This document shows, one piece after another, positions 19,403 through 27,716 of a stretch of DNA of 64,000 nucleotides. The stretch comes from Dyadobacter subterraneus (GTDB lineage: Bacteria; Bacteroidota; Bacteroidia; Cytophagales; Spirosomataceae). How positions within the stretch are numbered: the first letter of the stretch is position 1; every line of letters begins with the position of its first letter. The notes under the pieces are model-generated. The model saw only the letters and a list, made by a program, of their open reading frames with translations, had not been told where the DNA came from and did not search any database. The translations under genes and the position numbers were made by a program. The stretch spans positions 4,814,501 to 4,878,500 of the forward strand of contig NZ_JACYGY010000001.1 in assembly GCF_015221875.1 (NCBI RefSeq), in the 5' to 3' direction.

Positions 19403-19885
19403 ATGCCTTCACAACATGTTATTAATTGCAGCCACGTAATGGCTGAGCGTAATTTGACAATTGCATTTGTTGAAAGTGCAACCGGCGGAAGAATGGCTTC
19501 GGAGTTTTCCCTGGTTCCCAATGCGGGGAAAACTTTGATCGGAGGCCTTGTTTGCTATGACGCTTGTATGAAAGAGGATATTCTCGGCGTTCCGGCGGAT
19601 GTCATTGAAAAATATACCCCGGAATCTGAGCAGGTAACAAAAGAACTTGCTGCACGCCTGAGAAAATTTATGAAGGCCGATATTCACGTGGCTGTCACGG
19701 GATTGACAACGGAAGGTGGCAGCGAAACACCTGAAAAACCAGTAGGAACCATGTTTGTGCATGCCTATTTAAAAGAAAAATCAATTGCATTTCATGATAC
19801 TTTTGAAGGTTCGCCGGAAGAAATCATTTTACAAACAATTGATCGCACGGCTAAGTTAGTCATGGGAGAACTGGCGACAACCTGA
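19403..19885 (+). CDS. Stand-alone CinA C-terminal-domain protein, PncC-like
   Basis: This 160-residue protein matches the C-terminal domain of CinA (nicotinamide-nucleotide amidohydrolase, PncC), which deamidates NMN in pyridine-nucleotide salvage. The family motif appears as ESATGG (24-29), then GGLVCYDACMKEDILGV and VAVTGLT, with KPVGTMFVHAY later. Compared with typical PncC it has Ala in place of the Cys in ES(C)TGG and lacks the usual TGxAGP. The core Ser/Thr residues are kept, so activity is possible but uncertain. The ATG at 19403 is preferred to one 24 bases upstream. It is followed by a small hypothetical gene and lipoproteins on the same strand. Confidence 0.78.
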   Translation: MPSQHVINCSHVMAERNLTIAFVESATGGRMASEFSLVPNAGKTLIGGLVCYDACMKEDILGVPADVIEKYTPESEQVTKELAARLRKFMKADIHVAVTGLTTEGGSETPEKPVGTMFVHAYLKEKSIAFHDTFEGSPEEIILQTIDRTAKLVMGELATT

Positions 19886-19948
19886 ATTATATCCCTAAAT
19901 GTCAATGTTTTGTCTGGTATGTTTTTTTAATAAAACTAGCGCGTTCCA

Positions 19949-20197
19949 ATGAAGCCGGGAGACAAATTATTAAAAGAAATAAATAAGAAGTATACGCCTT
20001 CAACTACGATTCCTTTGAAATTCGGTCGTTATGATATGGTTGTAAAAACAAATGACGAAGGTTATGCAATCTTACTCTTTATTGGCAAAGCGGATGAAGA
20101 CGGCATAATTAAAGGAAACAGATTTACGAGAGTATTGATCAAAGATTCAAATGGAAACACGATAAAGGACCATTGGGATCATAAAGGAAAAATTTAA
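19949..20197 (+). CDS. Small soluble protein of unknown function
   Basis: This 82-residue protein (MKPGDKLLKEINKKYTPSTT...) is basic, without a signal peptide or membrane segment, and is predicted mostly beta strand (YDMVVKTNDEGYAILLFIG). Codon use is ordinary and the frame is closed by a stop just before a lipoprotein gene 20 bases away, which supports it being a real gene in a short operon. I do not recognise the family. Confidence 0.6.
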   Translation: MKPGDKLLKEINKKYTPSTTIPLKFGRYDMVVKTNDEGYAILLFIGKADEDGIIKGNRFTRVLIKDSNGNTIKDHWDHKGKI

Positions 20198-20217
20198 TCT
20201 AACTTAATTTAGTTGAC

Positions 20218-20487
20218 ATGAAAAATTTAAAATCAATTGCAGTACTAACATTTTCCACCATGTTGTTTTTGTCTGCTTGTAACAACGGAACGGAGCAATC
20301 TCAGGGAGGTACTTCCGGAAGTGAAACACAGACCACGAAAAACGATAGCAGCGGTGCTGACAGCCGCTCTGCGATAGGAACGAACGAAGACAATCAAAAA
20401 AAGGAAGCCGGATATCCCAGCAACCAGTCCAATCTTAACAGCGATTCTACCAGCAGGAAGCACGATCTTGATACGCTCAAAAAATAA
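20218..20487 (+). CDS. Small lipoprotein
   Basis: This 89-residue protein begins with a lipoprotein signal (MLFLSAC, lipobox Cys at residue 21). The mature part is Ser/Asn/Asp/Lys-rich, of low complexity and probably disordered (for example GSETQTTKNDSSGADSRS). Such tails are common on small Bacteroidota stress lipoproteins. It is followed 40 bases later by an even smaller lipoprotein gene. No function can be assigned. Confidence 0.75.
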   Translation: MKNLKSIAVLTFSTMLFLSACNNGTEQSQGGTSGSETQTTKNDSSGADSRSAIGTNEDNQKKEAGYPSNQSNLNSDSTSRKHDLDTLKK

Positions 20488-20527
20488 ATTCAATAGTGCC
20501 GGTTAATTCACAGTAAATTTAAAAGAC

Positions 20528-20680
20528 ATGAAAAATAAAATCTTGATTTTTATTCTATTTTCCAGCCTTTTTTCCTGTGATTTTATTTGTCCGCCTGAGA
20601 AGGAAAAATCGGAAAATACAATTTCCGATTCAACCAGGATTAAAGAAATCCAAGTACTGGACCTTGGCATTGAAAAATAA
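20528..20680 (+). CDS. Tiny 50-residue lipoprotein
   Basis: A 50-codon frame opens with MKNKILIFILFSSLFSCDF, a compact lipoprotein signal with the lipobox Cys at residue 17. The mature part (CDFICPPEKEKSENTISDST...) is short and hydrophilic. It lies between the larger lipoprotein gene and a strong terminator, which supports it as the last gene of the 19403-20680 unit. Confidence 0.65.
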   Translation: MKNKILIFILFSSLFSCDFICPPEKEKSENTISDSTRIKEIQVLDLGIEK

Positions 20681-20683
20681 TAC

Positions 20684-20728
20684 AAACAGAAAGGCCGGAA
20701 GAAATAATTTCTCCCGGCCTTTCTGTTT
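20684..20728. terminator. Bidirectional terminator
   Basis: A 15-bp perfect stem, AAACAGAAAGGCCGG (20684-20698) with CCGGCCTTTCTGTTT (20714-20728), lies between the converging lipoprotein and GT9 genes. Confidence 0.88.
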
Positions 20729-20735
20729 TATCAAC

Positions 20736-21734
20736 TCAACGATTGGACAAAAGCATTTCTTGCAGATTTTCCATTTCCTGTTTTACAATTCCGAAATTTT
20801 CTTCTTTTGTCCAGTCGATTGTCCGGTGCAAATGCCGGTTTAATGGTGCCCAGCGTTCCGGTTCTCCATCCATGCTGATTACAATACTGGGCGTTTCCAT
20901 GGCAGAAGCAATATGTGAAACTCCTGTACAATTGCTGATCAGCATATAAGCGTCTCTGATCAATACCGCAACCTCACCCAAACCCGTTTTTCCGGTGAGA
21001 TCGATGGCTTTTGTTTGCATATGAGCGATAACTTCCCTGGTGATTTCTGCTTCATCTTTTGTACCGGTAACCACAATTTGATAGCCTTTTCTGCTACATT
21101 CATCAGCAAGAGCTGCAAAAAAAGCAGGTGGCCACTGCCTCCAGGCACCACGGGAACCCGGATGAACACAGATGTATTTATGAGGTTCAATATCCATTTT
21201 TAAGCGAGCCAGATTTTGTTCTTCTGTTGATGAAACGGGGAATTCAAGGTATTTACCCTGCGAAGGAATTTCCAGGTGGTGCATTAATGCCAGGTGCCTG
21301 TCAATTTCTGATATTCCGACAGGGTATTGCAGGAAATATTCTGCTCCTAAAAAATTACCCGGACTATGGAAACCTGCCAATGTACTCCTGGTAACTTGTT
21401 CAAGCATTTCATTCACAATGGAGCCATTTCCCTGCATTTGAAGAATTAAATCAAAGTTTTCTTCTTCAATTTTTTGCACAAAAATATCCCAATCATCCAG
21501 ATCAAAGGTTTGTTCAGGCAATCCGGGGTAACCGGGAAACCAAATAAAAGAATCAAAATATTTTGAAAACCTGGACACAAAAGAGGAGGCCCAGGGTAAC
21601 CCAAGCAAGGTAATTTGAGCCGTGGGATAAGCTTGTCTCAAAGCCCGGAATGCAGGTACAGCGCAAAGCATATCACCCAATTGCAACGCTCTGAAAACAG
21701 CAATCTTCTTTACATTTTCGGGTTTAAATTTCAT
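20736..21734 (-). CDS. Glycosyltransferase family 9 (heptosyltransferase-like)
   Basis: This 332-residue GT-B enzyme resembles ADP-heptose:LPS heptosyltransferases. The N-terminal strand-loop reads FRALQLGDMLCAVPAFRALR (GDxL motif), and the C-terminal donor site has VHPGSRGAWRQWPP and NCTGVSHIASAM. No signal peptide or membrane helix is seen; it would act at the cytosolic membrane face. It is the last gene of the carbamoyltransferase-GT2-GT9 operon and its start overlaps the GT2 stop by four bases. The sugar donor could be a heptose or another nucleotide sugar; heptose synthesis genes other than a GmhB-like one are not in the window. Confidence 0.9.
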   Translation of the reverse strand: MKFKPENVKKIAVFRALQLGDMLCAVPAFRALRQAYPTAQITLLGLPWASSFVSRFSKYFDSFIWFPGYPGLPEQTFDLDDWDIFVQKIEEENFDLILQMQGNGSIVNEMLEQVTRSTLAGFHSPGNFLGAEYFLQYPVGISEIDRHLALMHHLEIPSQGKYLEFPVSSTEEQNLARLKMDIEPHKYICVHPGSRGAWRQWPPAFFAALADECSRKGYQIVVTGTKDEAEITREVIAHMQTKAIDLTGKTGLGEVAVLIRDAYMLISNCTGVSHIASAMETPSIVISMDGEPERWAPLNRHLHRTIDWTKEENFGIVKQEMENLQEMLLSNR

Positions 21735-22714
21735 AGAAAAAACACTTTATAACGAATTGCTCCCCGTAAAGTCCAGTAAACAGACAGATATGGAATCAGC
21801 AGAGAAGTAAGTATCATTTCCATTCTGTGTGAAACAGACAGATTTGTATGTTTTAATCTTTTATGGATAAAATTCACAACAAAATAAAACCAGATAATGA
21901 ATGTAATCAACGCCGGCAAAGGCTGTTTTGCAATCAAAAAGATGACTGAAATCAAACTTAATAATATGATTGCATAGTAACTCCAGACCGGCTCCGCTGA
22001 AATTTTACTTTTATATAAATCAGGAAATTTTTTAAATAATAAGGCATTGAACATACTTTTCTTCTGCTCCTTCAAACTTATTCCCCAAGGCGCTTCTCGG
22101 ACCGGATGAACTACTTCCGCGGTATCAATTCTTAGAATCGGAATTCCATGTTCCATGAGTGCAAATTCCAGGGCAGAATCTTCTCTCCAGGCTATGGGAA
22201 ATTCTTCATCAAAACCTTTAATCTCTTCTAATGATGCTCTGCTGCATGCACAATTTGCGGTAATAAAATCTGCGGTTTCAAGGTTTGCAACATTCTTTTC
22301 ATAATCTGTTGGAAGATCAGGAACCGGCACTACTACATTTCCTGTAAACGCTACAAGTTGTTCATTGAGTTGACTGGAATAGGCTTCCAGATAGCCAGCA
22401 AGCCAGTCGGCAGAGGGCATGCAATCATCGTCAGTAAAAGCAATCAGTTCTCCTTTTGCTTTTTTCCAGCCGAAATTCCTGGCAGCAGCCGGACCTTTCT
22501 TTTCAGGTGTAAAGAAAAAGTGAAGATCCAGACCTTCCACTAATTCTTTAAACTGATTTATCATATTCATCGTTGGTTCATCCGGTCCATCCGAAACAAC
22601 AAGAATTTCAAACTGACTGAATGGAAAGTTCTGCTTAGCCAGCGCAATGAGGCATTTTTTTAAAAGATGCGGACGCCGGTAAGTAGGTATAACCACAGAA
22701 ATACAAACAGACAT
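21731..22714 (-). CDS. Glycosyltransferase family 2, membrane-associated
   Basis: This 327-residue GT-A enzyme has the nucleotide-binding start VVIPTYRRPHLLKKCL, the metal-binding DDDC motif in AFTDDDCMPSADW, and an acceptor motif AWREDSALEFAL (an ED motif like that in many GT2 enzymes). The C-terminus has two hydrophobic helices (YYAIILLSLISVIFLIA and LITFIIWFYFVVNF), placing it at the inner membrane. It is translationally coupled to the GT9 gene downstream and lies three bases after the carbamoyltransferase stop. Confidence 0.9.
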   Translation of the reverse strand: MSVCISVVIPTYRRPHLLKKCLIALAKQNFPFSQFEILVVSDGPDEPTMNMINQFKELVEGLDLHFFFTPEKKGPAAARNFGWKKAKGELIAFTDDDCMPSADWLAGYLEAYSSQLNEQLVAFTGNVVVPVPDLPTDYEKNVANLETADFITANCACSRASLEEIKGFDEEFPIAWREDSALEFALMEHGIPILRIDTAEVVHPVREAPWGISLKEQKKSMFNALLFKKFPDLYKSKISAEPVWSYYAIILLSLISVIFLIAKQPLPALITFIIWFYFVVNFIHKRLKHTNLSVSHRMEMILTSLLIPYLSVYWTLRGAIRYKVFFL

Positions 22715-22717
22715 AAT

Positions 22718-24454
22718 TTATTTCTCTAATATGAATGAGTTGATAATCAAGGCATCGAAAGGCGATGTCCAAAAACATTCAATCGCATCTCTTGGCGAAC
22801 AAACAATAGGTTCTCCCCTGGTATTGAAAGAAGTATTTACTAAGACCGGTACACCTGTAAGTTTTTTAAATTCCCTGATCAGGTCATAATATTCCGGATG
22901 CTGATCGCGATTAATCGTTTGTACCCGTGCAGTTCCATCCGTGTGGCGTACGGCCGGTATTTTGTCGGCCTTATCCGCCTGAACCGGATAAACAAAAAGC
23001 ATAAAAGGTGAAAAACTTCCGCCCACAAACCATTCCGCTACATCCTCCTCCAACACCACTGGCGCTACGGGACGAAAGTCTTCACGATCTTTGATGTCAT
23101 TTAATCTGGCCTGCATTTCTTGTGGAATTGGTGATGCCAGAATAGAACGGCTGCCGAGCGACCTTGGTCCAAATTCCATTCTTCCCTGATACCAGGCAAT
23201 TATTTTGTTATCGGCCAAAATAGCCGCCGTTTCCTTAGCTACATCTGTTAGTTTTCTATAAGGCGTTTTCGCCCAGATCATGAATTTTTCAATTTCTTCA
23301 TCAGAGTAAGATGGTCCCCAATAGACATGATCCATTATTGCCGCATACCTACCTGTGCTTCTCTTGGTATTCAGATTTACATCAACCCAAAGTGCCGCGC
23401 CGAGCGCAGTACCAGCATCGCCGGCAGCAGGCTGTACCCAAATATTTTTAAACGGACTTTTATCCCTGATTACCGCATTCATCACACAATTCAGTGCAAC
23501 GCCGCCAGCCATGCACAAATTTTCACTATCCGTTTTCGAATAAAGCCAGTTCACAAGCTGTAAAACAGTTTCTTCCAGAACTTTTTGAAGAGAATGTGCT
23601 ATATCAAAATGAATTTCGTCAAATGAATCATCTTTCATCCGGCCAATACCCCACCATTTTTCAGGCTCAAATTCATCAATTGTATAATTCCCATTGTCTC
23701 CCACATGAATAACCGAGCGAAATTCATCAACATATTTCGGCTTGCCATAAGAGGCCAAAGCCATAACTTTATATTCATCGGAAGAATGCAGAAAACCAAG
23801 ATAGGTAGTAATTTTCTCATATAACATACCCAGCGAATGCGGCATATCAACCGTTGCCAGCTGCGTCATAACATTTCCTTCTCCAAGAAAATAACCTGTC
23901 GTTGCCTTTTCGCCTCTGCCGTCCAATGTTATAACCGCCGCTTTTTCGTAAGGCGACGGATAAAAAGCACTGGCCGCATGGGCAATATGATGATTGACAA
24001 AATGCCATTTCTCCCGTAACGAACCAGCTCCTGCAAAACGTTTTTGTAAATGATGTGGATAGCCGTCTCTCAGCTGTTCCGGGGCATTTTTGATATAATT
24101 AAGAAAAAGTTCATCCCAATCTTTATAAACATTTATTTCTGGTTCCGTTAACACATCATCCAGATTATTGTTGGTATAAGGTCTTAAATTCTCATTATCC
24201 AAAAGGTTTTCTTCCATTCCCTGCGGATCGAAAGAATAAGCAAAACGATCAACATCTTTCAGGTGTATGCCAGCCGTTTTCAGGCAGTAATCGATAGCAT
24301 GAAAAGGAAGTTCATAGGTAGAAAAAGGAAGTGGACGTTTCCCGTGCTTGATGTGTGTGAAACGTTCTTCTTCCGCTGCCGCTATAATTTTTCCGTCTTT
24401 GACAAGGGCAGCTGCCGAGTCATGAAAGGCTGCGTTGATACCGAGTACATACAT
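22718..24454 (-). CDS. NodU/CmcH-family O-carbamoyltransferase
   Basis: This 578-residue enzyme would move a carbamoyl group from carbamoyl phosphate, through carbamoyl-AMP, onto a hydroxyl of a sugar or secondary metabolite. The N-terminal Kae1-like half has NAAFHDSAAALV (8-19) and the metal-binding HHIAHAASAFY (155-165). The C-terminal YrdC-like half has RMEFGPRSLGSRSILA and NTSFNTRGEPIV. The ATG at 24454 gives the standard start MYVLGINAAFHD; an upstream TTG adds 17 unlikely residues. It heads an operon with GT2 and GT9, so the acceptor is probably the glycan they build. Confidence 0.93.
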   Translation of the reverse strand: MYVLGINAAFHDSAAALVKDGKIIAAAEEERFTHIKHGKRPLPFSTYELPFHAIDYCLKTAGIHLKDVDRFAYSFDPQGMEENLLDNENLRPYTNNNLDDVLTEPEINVYKDWDELFLNYIKNAPEQLRDGYPHHLQKRFAGAGSLREKWHFVNHHIAHAASAFYPSPYEKAAVITLDGRGEKATTGYFLGEGNVMTQLATVDMPHSLGMLYEKITTYLGFLHSSDEYKVMALASYGKPKYVDEFRSVIHVGDNGNYTIDEFEPEKWWGIGRMKDDSFDEIHFDIAHSLQKVLEETVLQLVNWLYSKTDSENLCMAGGVALNCVMNAVIRDKSPFKNIWVQPAAGDAGTALGAALWVDVNLNTKRSTGRYAAIMDHVYWGPSYSDEEIEKFMIWAKTPYRKLTDVAKETAAILADNKIIAWYQGRMEFGPRSLGSRSILASPIPQEMQARLNDIKDREDFRPVAPVVLEEDVAEWFVGGSFSPFMLFVYPVQADKADKIPAVRHTDGTARVQTINRDQHPEYYDLIREFKKLTGVPVLVNTSFNTRGEPIVCSPRDAIECFWTSPFDALIINSFILEK

Positions 24455-24842
24455 AACTTTATCAGTTTTATTATTCGTGCCTGACCTGATAAAGTTTCGT
24501 GCCAAAGTTTATTAATCCTTCGTTTTGACCTCACGCAATTTTGATGCCGCAGCGAAGGTTCTTTTCCTTATATGCATCCTTAAAAAATTTTAAATCCAAA
24601 ACATAAAAAATTGTGTACTTAATTAATTCCCACAAATATACTTGTGGATATAACGCCATGTTACACAGACACATATGAAGCGCTTTAACCACAACTTTTC
24701 CCATTCCTAACTTGCTTATTACCAGAGAAGCGGTTCCTGCTACAATCAGTGCTGTTCCCGGTTTGGGCATCTGTTTCGTGGCATTCTTTTTTATAAGCCT
24801 CGGTTTGATTTTAAAAACTGCCTTCACCTCAAACCGAAAAAA
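24455..24842. other. Divergent intergenic region of the glycan cluster
   Basis: This 388-base stretch lies between the carbamoyltransferase and GT4 starts. It contains a minus-strand TATATTTG element. The part near 24700-24842 has coding-like codon use on the minus strand (including MPKPGTALIVAGTASLVI), but the frame runs into the promoter-like sequence and I do not call it a gene. Confidence 0.45.
24633..24640 (-). promoter_or_regulatory. Candidate -7 element of the carbamoyltransferase operon
   Basis: The minus strand reads TATATTTG, a full match to TAnnTTTG. It lies about 180 bases before the start codon at 24454. A clear -33 TTG at normal spacing is not seen. Confidence 0.4.
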
Positions 24843-25844
24843 ATGAAGATCATCCAGCATCAAACAAGACTGAAAATTTTCACATGGCACATTCACGGAA
24901 GCTATCTATTTTATCTTTCACAGGGGCCATATGATATTTACATTCCTACCAAACCCGAGAAAACAGAAGGTTATTATGGCCGAGGTGAAACATTTCCTTT
25001 CGGAGCCAATGTCATTGAAGTGCCGGTTGAGGAATTGAAGAATCTGGAATTTGACTGCATTTTATTTCAGTCTGAGAAAAACTTTTTGATTGATCAGCAT
25101 GAAGTACTGTCTGATTATCAGAAACAATTGCCAAAGGTTTATGTCGAACACAATACGCCTGAAAAGCATCCAACCAACACCCGGCATGTCTTGAATGATC
25201 CTTCTGTGCTAATGGTGCACGTAACCCATTTTAATAAACTGATGTGGGATAACGGAAACATACCGAACATCAAAGTAATTGAACACGGAGTCTGCGTACC
25301 CGAAGTAAAATATCAGGGCAGCATTCCGAAAGGTATTGTTGTCATCAACCACATCGAACAGCGGGGAAGAATAACCGGCTGGGACATTTTTGATGAAGTC
25401 AGAAAACACGTTCCGCTGGATCTGGTTGGTATGGGAACAAAAGAGTCAGGAGGATTAGGTGAAGTTCTGAATCCTGTACTTCCCGAATTCATTAGTCAGT
25501 ACCGGTTTTTCTTTAATCCGATTCGTTATACCAGTTTTGGACTGGCCGTATGCGAAGCCATGATGACGGGAATGCCCGTTGTTGCGCTGGCCACTACCGA
25601 ATACGTTAACGTTTTGAAAAATGGCAAAACCGGATTTATTGATACTAACATCGAAAACCTGATCGCCGGTATGAAATCGCTTATTGATAATCCTGCGCTG
25701 GCTCACCAGATGGGATCAGAAGCCAAAGAAATTGCCCAAGCCAAATTTGATATAAACCGCTTCACAAATGATTGGAATGAAACATTCCATCAGGCACTTC
25801 AACAAAACAAACATAGTTATGAAGAAAAAACTAGCCTTTATTAG
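24843..25844 (+). CDS. Glycosyltransferase family 4, copy 1
   Basis: This 333-residue GT-B protein starts MKIIQHQTRLKIFTWHIHGSYLFYLSQGPYD. The donor-binding end has the GT4 pattern FNPIRYTSFGLAVCEAMMTGMPVVAL, where the E-x7-E motif is altered (the first Glu is replaced by Thr/Ser in YTSFG and the second is CEAM). It is the first gene of the plus-strand half of the glycan cluster. Its last 26 bases overlap the start of the next GT4 gene, suggesting translational coupling. Donor and acceptor are unknown. Confidence 0.87.
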   Translation: MKIIQHQTRLKIFTWHIHGSYLFYLSQGPYDIYIPTKPEKTEGYYGRGETFPFGANVIEVPVEELKNLEFDCILFQSEKNFLIDQHEVLSDYQKQLPKVYVEHNTPEKHPTNTRHVLNDPSVLMVHVTHFNKLMWDNGNIPNIKVIEHGVCVPEVKYQGSIPKGIVVINHIEQRGRITGWDIFDEVRKHVPLDLVGMGTKESGGLGEVLNPVLPEFISQYRFFFNPIRYTSFGLAVCEAMMTGMPVVALATTEYVNVLKNGKTGFIDTNIENLIAGMKSLIDNPALAHQMGSEAKEIAQAKFDINRFTNDWNETFHQALQQNKHSYEEKTSLY

Positions 25845-27132
25845 CGAACACGCGTCTCCGCTTGCTGTATTGGGTGGCGTTGACAGTGGCGGACAAAATG
25901 TATACGTGGCCGAGATTTGTAAACAACTGGCAAGACTTGGTTATACCATCGACATCTTTACCAGAAAAGATTCTGCGGATCTTTTGGAAACGGTTTTATG
26001 GCTTCCGGGTATCAGGGTTGTTCATATTGTAGCAGGCCCGGAAGAGGAAGTTGCCAAGGAAAAATTACTTGGATTTATGGGTGAATTTACGACGAATATG
26101 ATTCATTTTATTCAAAGTAATGATCTGCAATATGATCTTGTTCACGCCAATTTTTTCATGTCCGGCCTTGTGGCATTTAATATTAAAGGAGAACTTAAAA
26201 TACCATATGTAATTACTTTCCATGCGCTGGGAAAAATCAGAATGCTGCATCAAAAAGAGAAAGATGCTTTTCCCGTTGAAAGAATTGATATTGAACAAAT
26301 GATCGTTCATGATGCGGATCAGGTCATTGCGGAATGTCCGCAGGATCAACAGGATCTGGTTGAACATTACGGTGCGGATCCATCAAGAATTACCATTATT
26401 CCCTGCGGATTCAGTGCAAGAGAATTCCAGTTTCTGGACAAACAGAAAGCCCGGAAAATCCTTAATCTTGATCAGGACGATATTATCCTTTTACAGCTTG
26501 GACGGATCGTACCCAGAAAAGGCGTCGATAATGTCATCCGTGCACTTGGAAAACTGAAACATATTCCTAAAATCAGATTACTGGTTGTGGGCGGTGCTGA
26601 TGAAATTCCTGATTTTGATAACGATGCCGAATTCAAAAGATTGAAGAAAATTGCCCGGGAAGAACTAGTTCTGGATTCGGTTACTTTTACAGGAAGAAAA
26701 AATCGCGACGAACTAAAATATTACTACTGTGCTGCCGATTTCTTTATTTCAACGCCGTGGTACGAACCCTTTGGCATTACACCATTGGAAGCTATGGCTT
26801 GTGGAACACCTGTAATCGGAGCAAATGTTGGTGGTATCAAATATAGCGTGAAACATAATCATACCGGTTTTCTGGTTCCTCCTCATGATCCTACCGCTCT
26901 TGCAGAAGCAATCGAAAAAGGATTATCTGATCCGGTTTTGTACCAAAATCTTTGTAAAAAGGCATTGAAGCGAGTTAACGACATGTTCACCTGGGAATGT
27001 GTTGCTAAAAAAGCTGACGAACTGTATCAGGCACTCACTTATAAACCGGCGGCAAAAAGAAAATCTGCATACCTGATGAAGAGTTATTTCCAAAGAAATA
27101 CTCAGATAAAAGGATTAAGACATTTTGTTTAG
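25819..27132 (+). CDS. Glycosyltransferase family 4, MshA/sucrose-phosphate-synthase-like
   Basis: This 437-residue GT-B enzyme has the N-terminal loop GGVDSGGQNVYVAE, typical of the sucrose-phosphate synthase and MshA branch of GT4. The donor site has LGRIVPRKGVDN and the E-x7-E motif WYEPFGITPLEAMACGTPVI. I take ATG 25819 because the sequence MKKKLAFISEHASPLAVLGG begins the first Rossmann strand; an in-frame ATG 51 bases upstream is within the previous gene. The C-terminal 40 residues are basic. It is not necessarily a sucrose enzyme; position in a glycan cluster argues for glycan assembly. Confidence 0.88.
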   Translation: MKKKLAFISEHASPLAVLGGVDSGGQNVYVAEICKQLARLGYTIDIFTRKDSADLLETVLWLPGIRVVHIVAGPEEEVAKEKLLGFMGEFTTNMIHFIQSNDLQYDLVHANFFMSGLVAFNIKGELKIPYVITFHALGKIRMLHQKEKDAFPVERIDIEQMIVHDADQVIAECPQDQQDLVEHYGADPSRITIIPCGFSAREFQFLDKQKARKILNLDQDDIILLQLGRIVPRKGVDNVIRALGKLKHIPKIRLLVVGGADEIPDFDNDAEFKRLKKIAREELVLDSVTFTGRKNRDELKYYYCAADFFISTPWYEPFGITPLEAMACGTPVIGANVGGIKYSVKHNHTGFLVPPHDPTALAEAIEKGLSDPVLYQNLCKKALKRVNDMFTWECVAKKADELYQALTYKPAAKRKSAYLMKSYFQRNTQIKGLRHFV

Positions 27133-27153
27133 AAGGAATAAGAAACTTATACC

Positions 27154-27711
27154 ATGGCGAATAAAGCAGTTTTTTTGGATAAGGACGGAACGCTCATTGA
27201 AGATTCGCCTTATAACGTAGATCCGCAGCTAGTGAAACTTGAAAGTGGTGTGGTTGAAGGTTTGCTAAAATTACAGGCGCAAGGTTATCAGCTCATTGTC
27301 ATTTCAAACCAGCCGGGGTTGGCAATGGGTTTATTTTCAGTAGAAGAGTTGGAAAATCTGGTTGTTTATTTTATGGATCTGCTAAATCAAGAAGGTATTG
27401 AACTGGCAGGTTTCTATTTTTGTCCTCATATGCCTGAAGGTGATTCTTCGCAAACTGCTTGTAGATGCAGAAAACCAAAACCGGGATTAATATTAAAAGC
27501 CGCCTCTGACTACGATATAGATCTTTCCTCTTCCTGGATGATTGGTGATATTTTGAACGATGTTGAAGCAGGCTCACAGGCAGGTTGTAAAACAGTTTTG
27601 ATCAATAACGGCAACGAAACGGAATGGATTGTCGGGCGGGCACGTACGCCTGATTATATGGCTTCCAATTTTCTGGATGCCTCTGCCTTTATACTTGATT
27701 CGCCAAATTAG
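27154..27711 (+). CDS. HAD-IIIA phosphatase resembling GmhB
   Basis: This 185-residue protein resembles D-glycero-D-manno-heptose-1,7-bisphosphate 7-phosphatase. The HAD nucleophile motif is FLDKDGTLIED, the second motif ISNQPG, and the acid motif MIGDILNDVEAG. The zinc loop CPHMPEG...CRCRKPKPG of GmhB is present, which separates it from plain HAD enzymes. In LPS biosynthesis this enzyme makes the heptose-1-phosphate used for ADP-heptose. GmhA and HldE are not in the window. It sits between a GT4 and a GT9 gene with 21- and 5-base gaps. Confidence 0.87.
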   Translation: MANKAVFLDKDGTLIEDSPYNVDPQLVKLESGVVEGLLKLQAQGYQLIVISNQPGLAMGLFSVEELENLVVYFMDLLNQEGIELAGFYFCPHMPEGDSSQTACRCRKPKPGLILKAASDYDIDLSSSWMIGDILNDVEAGSQAGCKTVLINNGNETEWIVGRARTPDYMASNFLDASAFILDSPN

Positions 27712-27716
27712 TAGGT

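Noticed and set aside
24531..24896. A 121-codon frame in the glycan-cluster spacer
   Set aside because: It starts inside the GT4 gene, crosses the likely promoter and has no known similarity; a shorter version is listed only as a weak finding.
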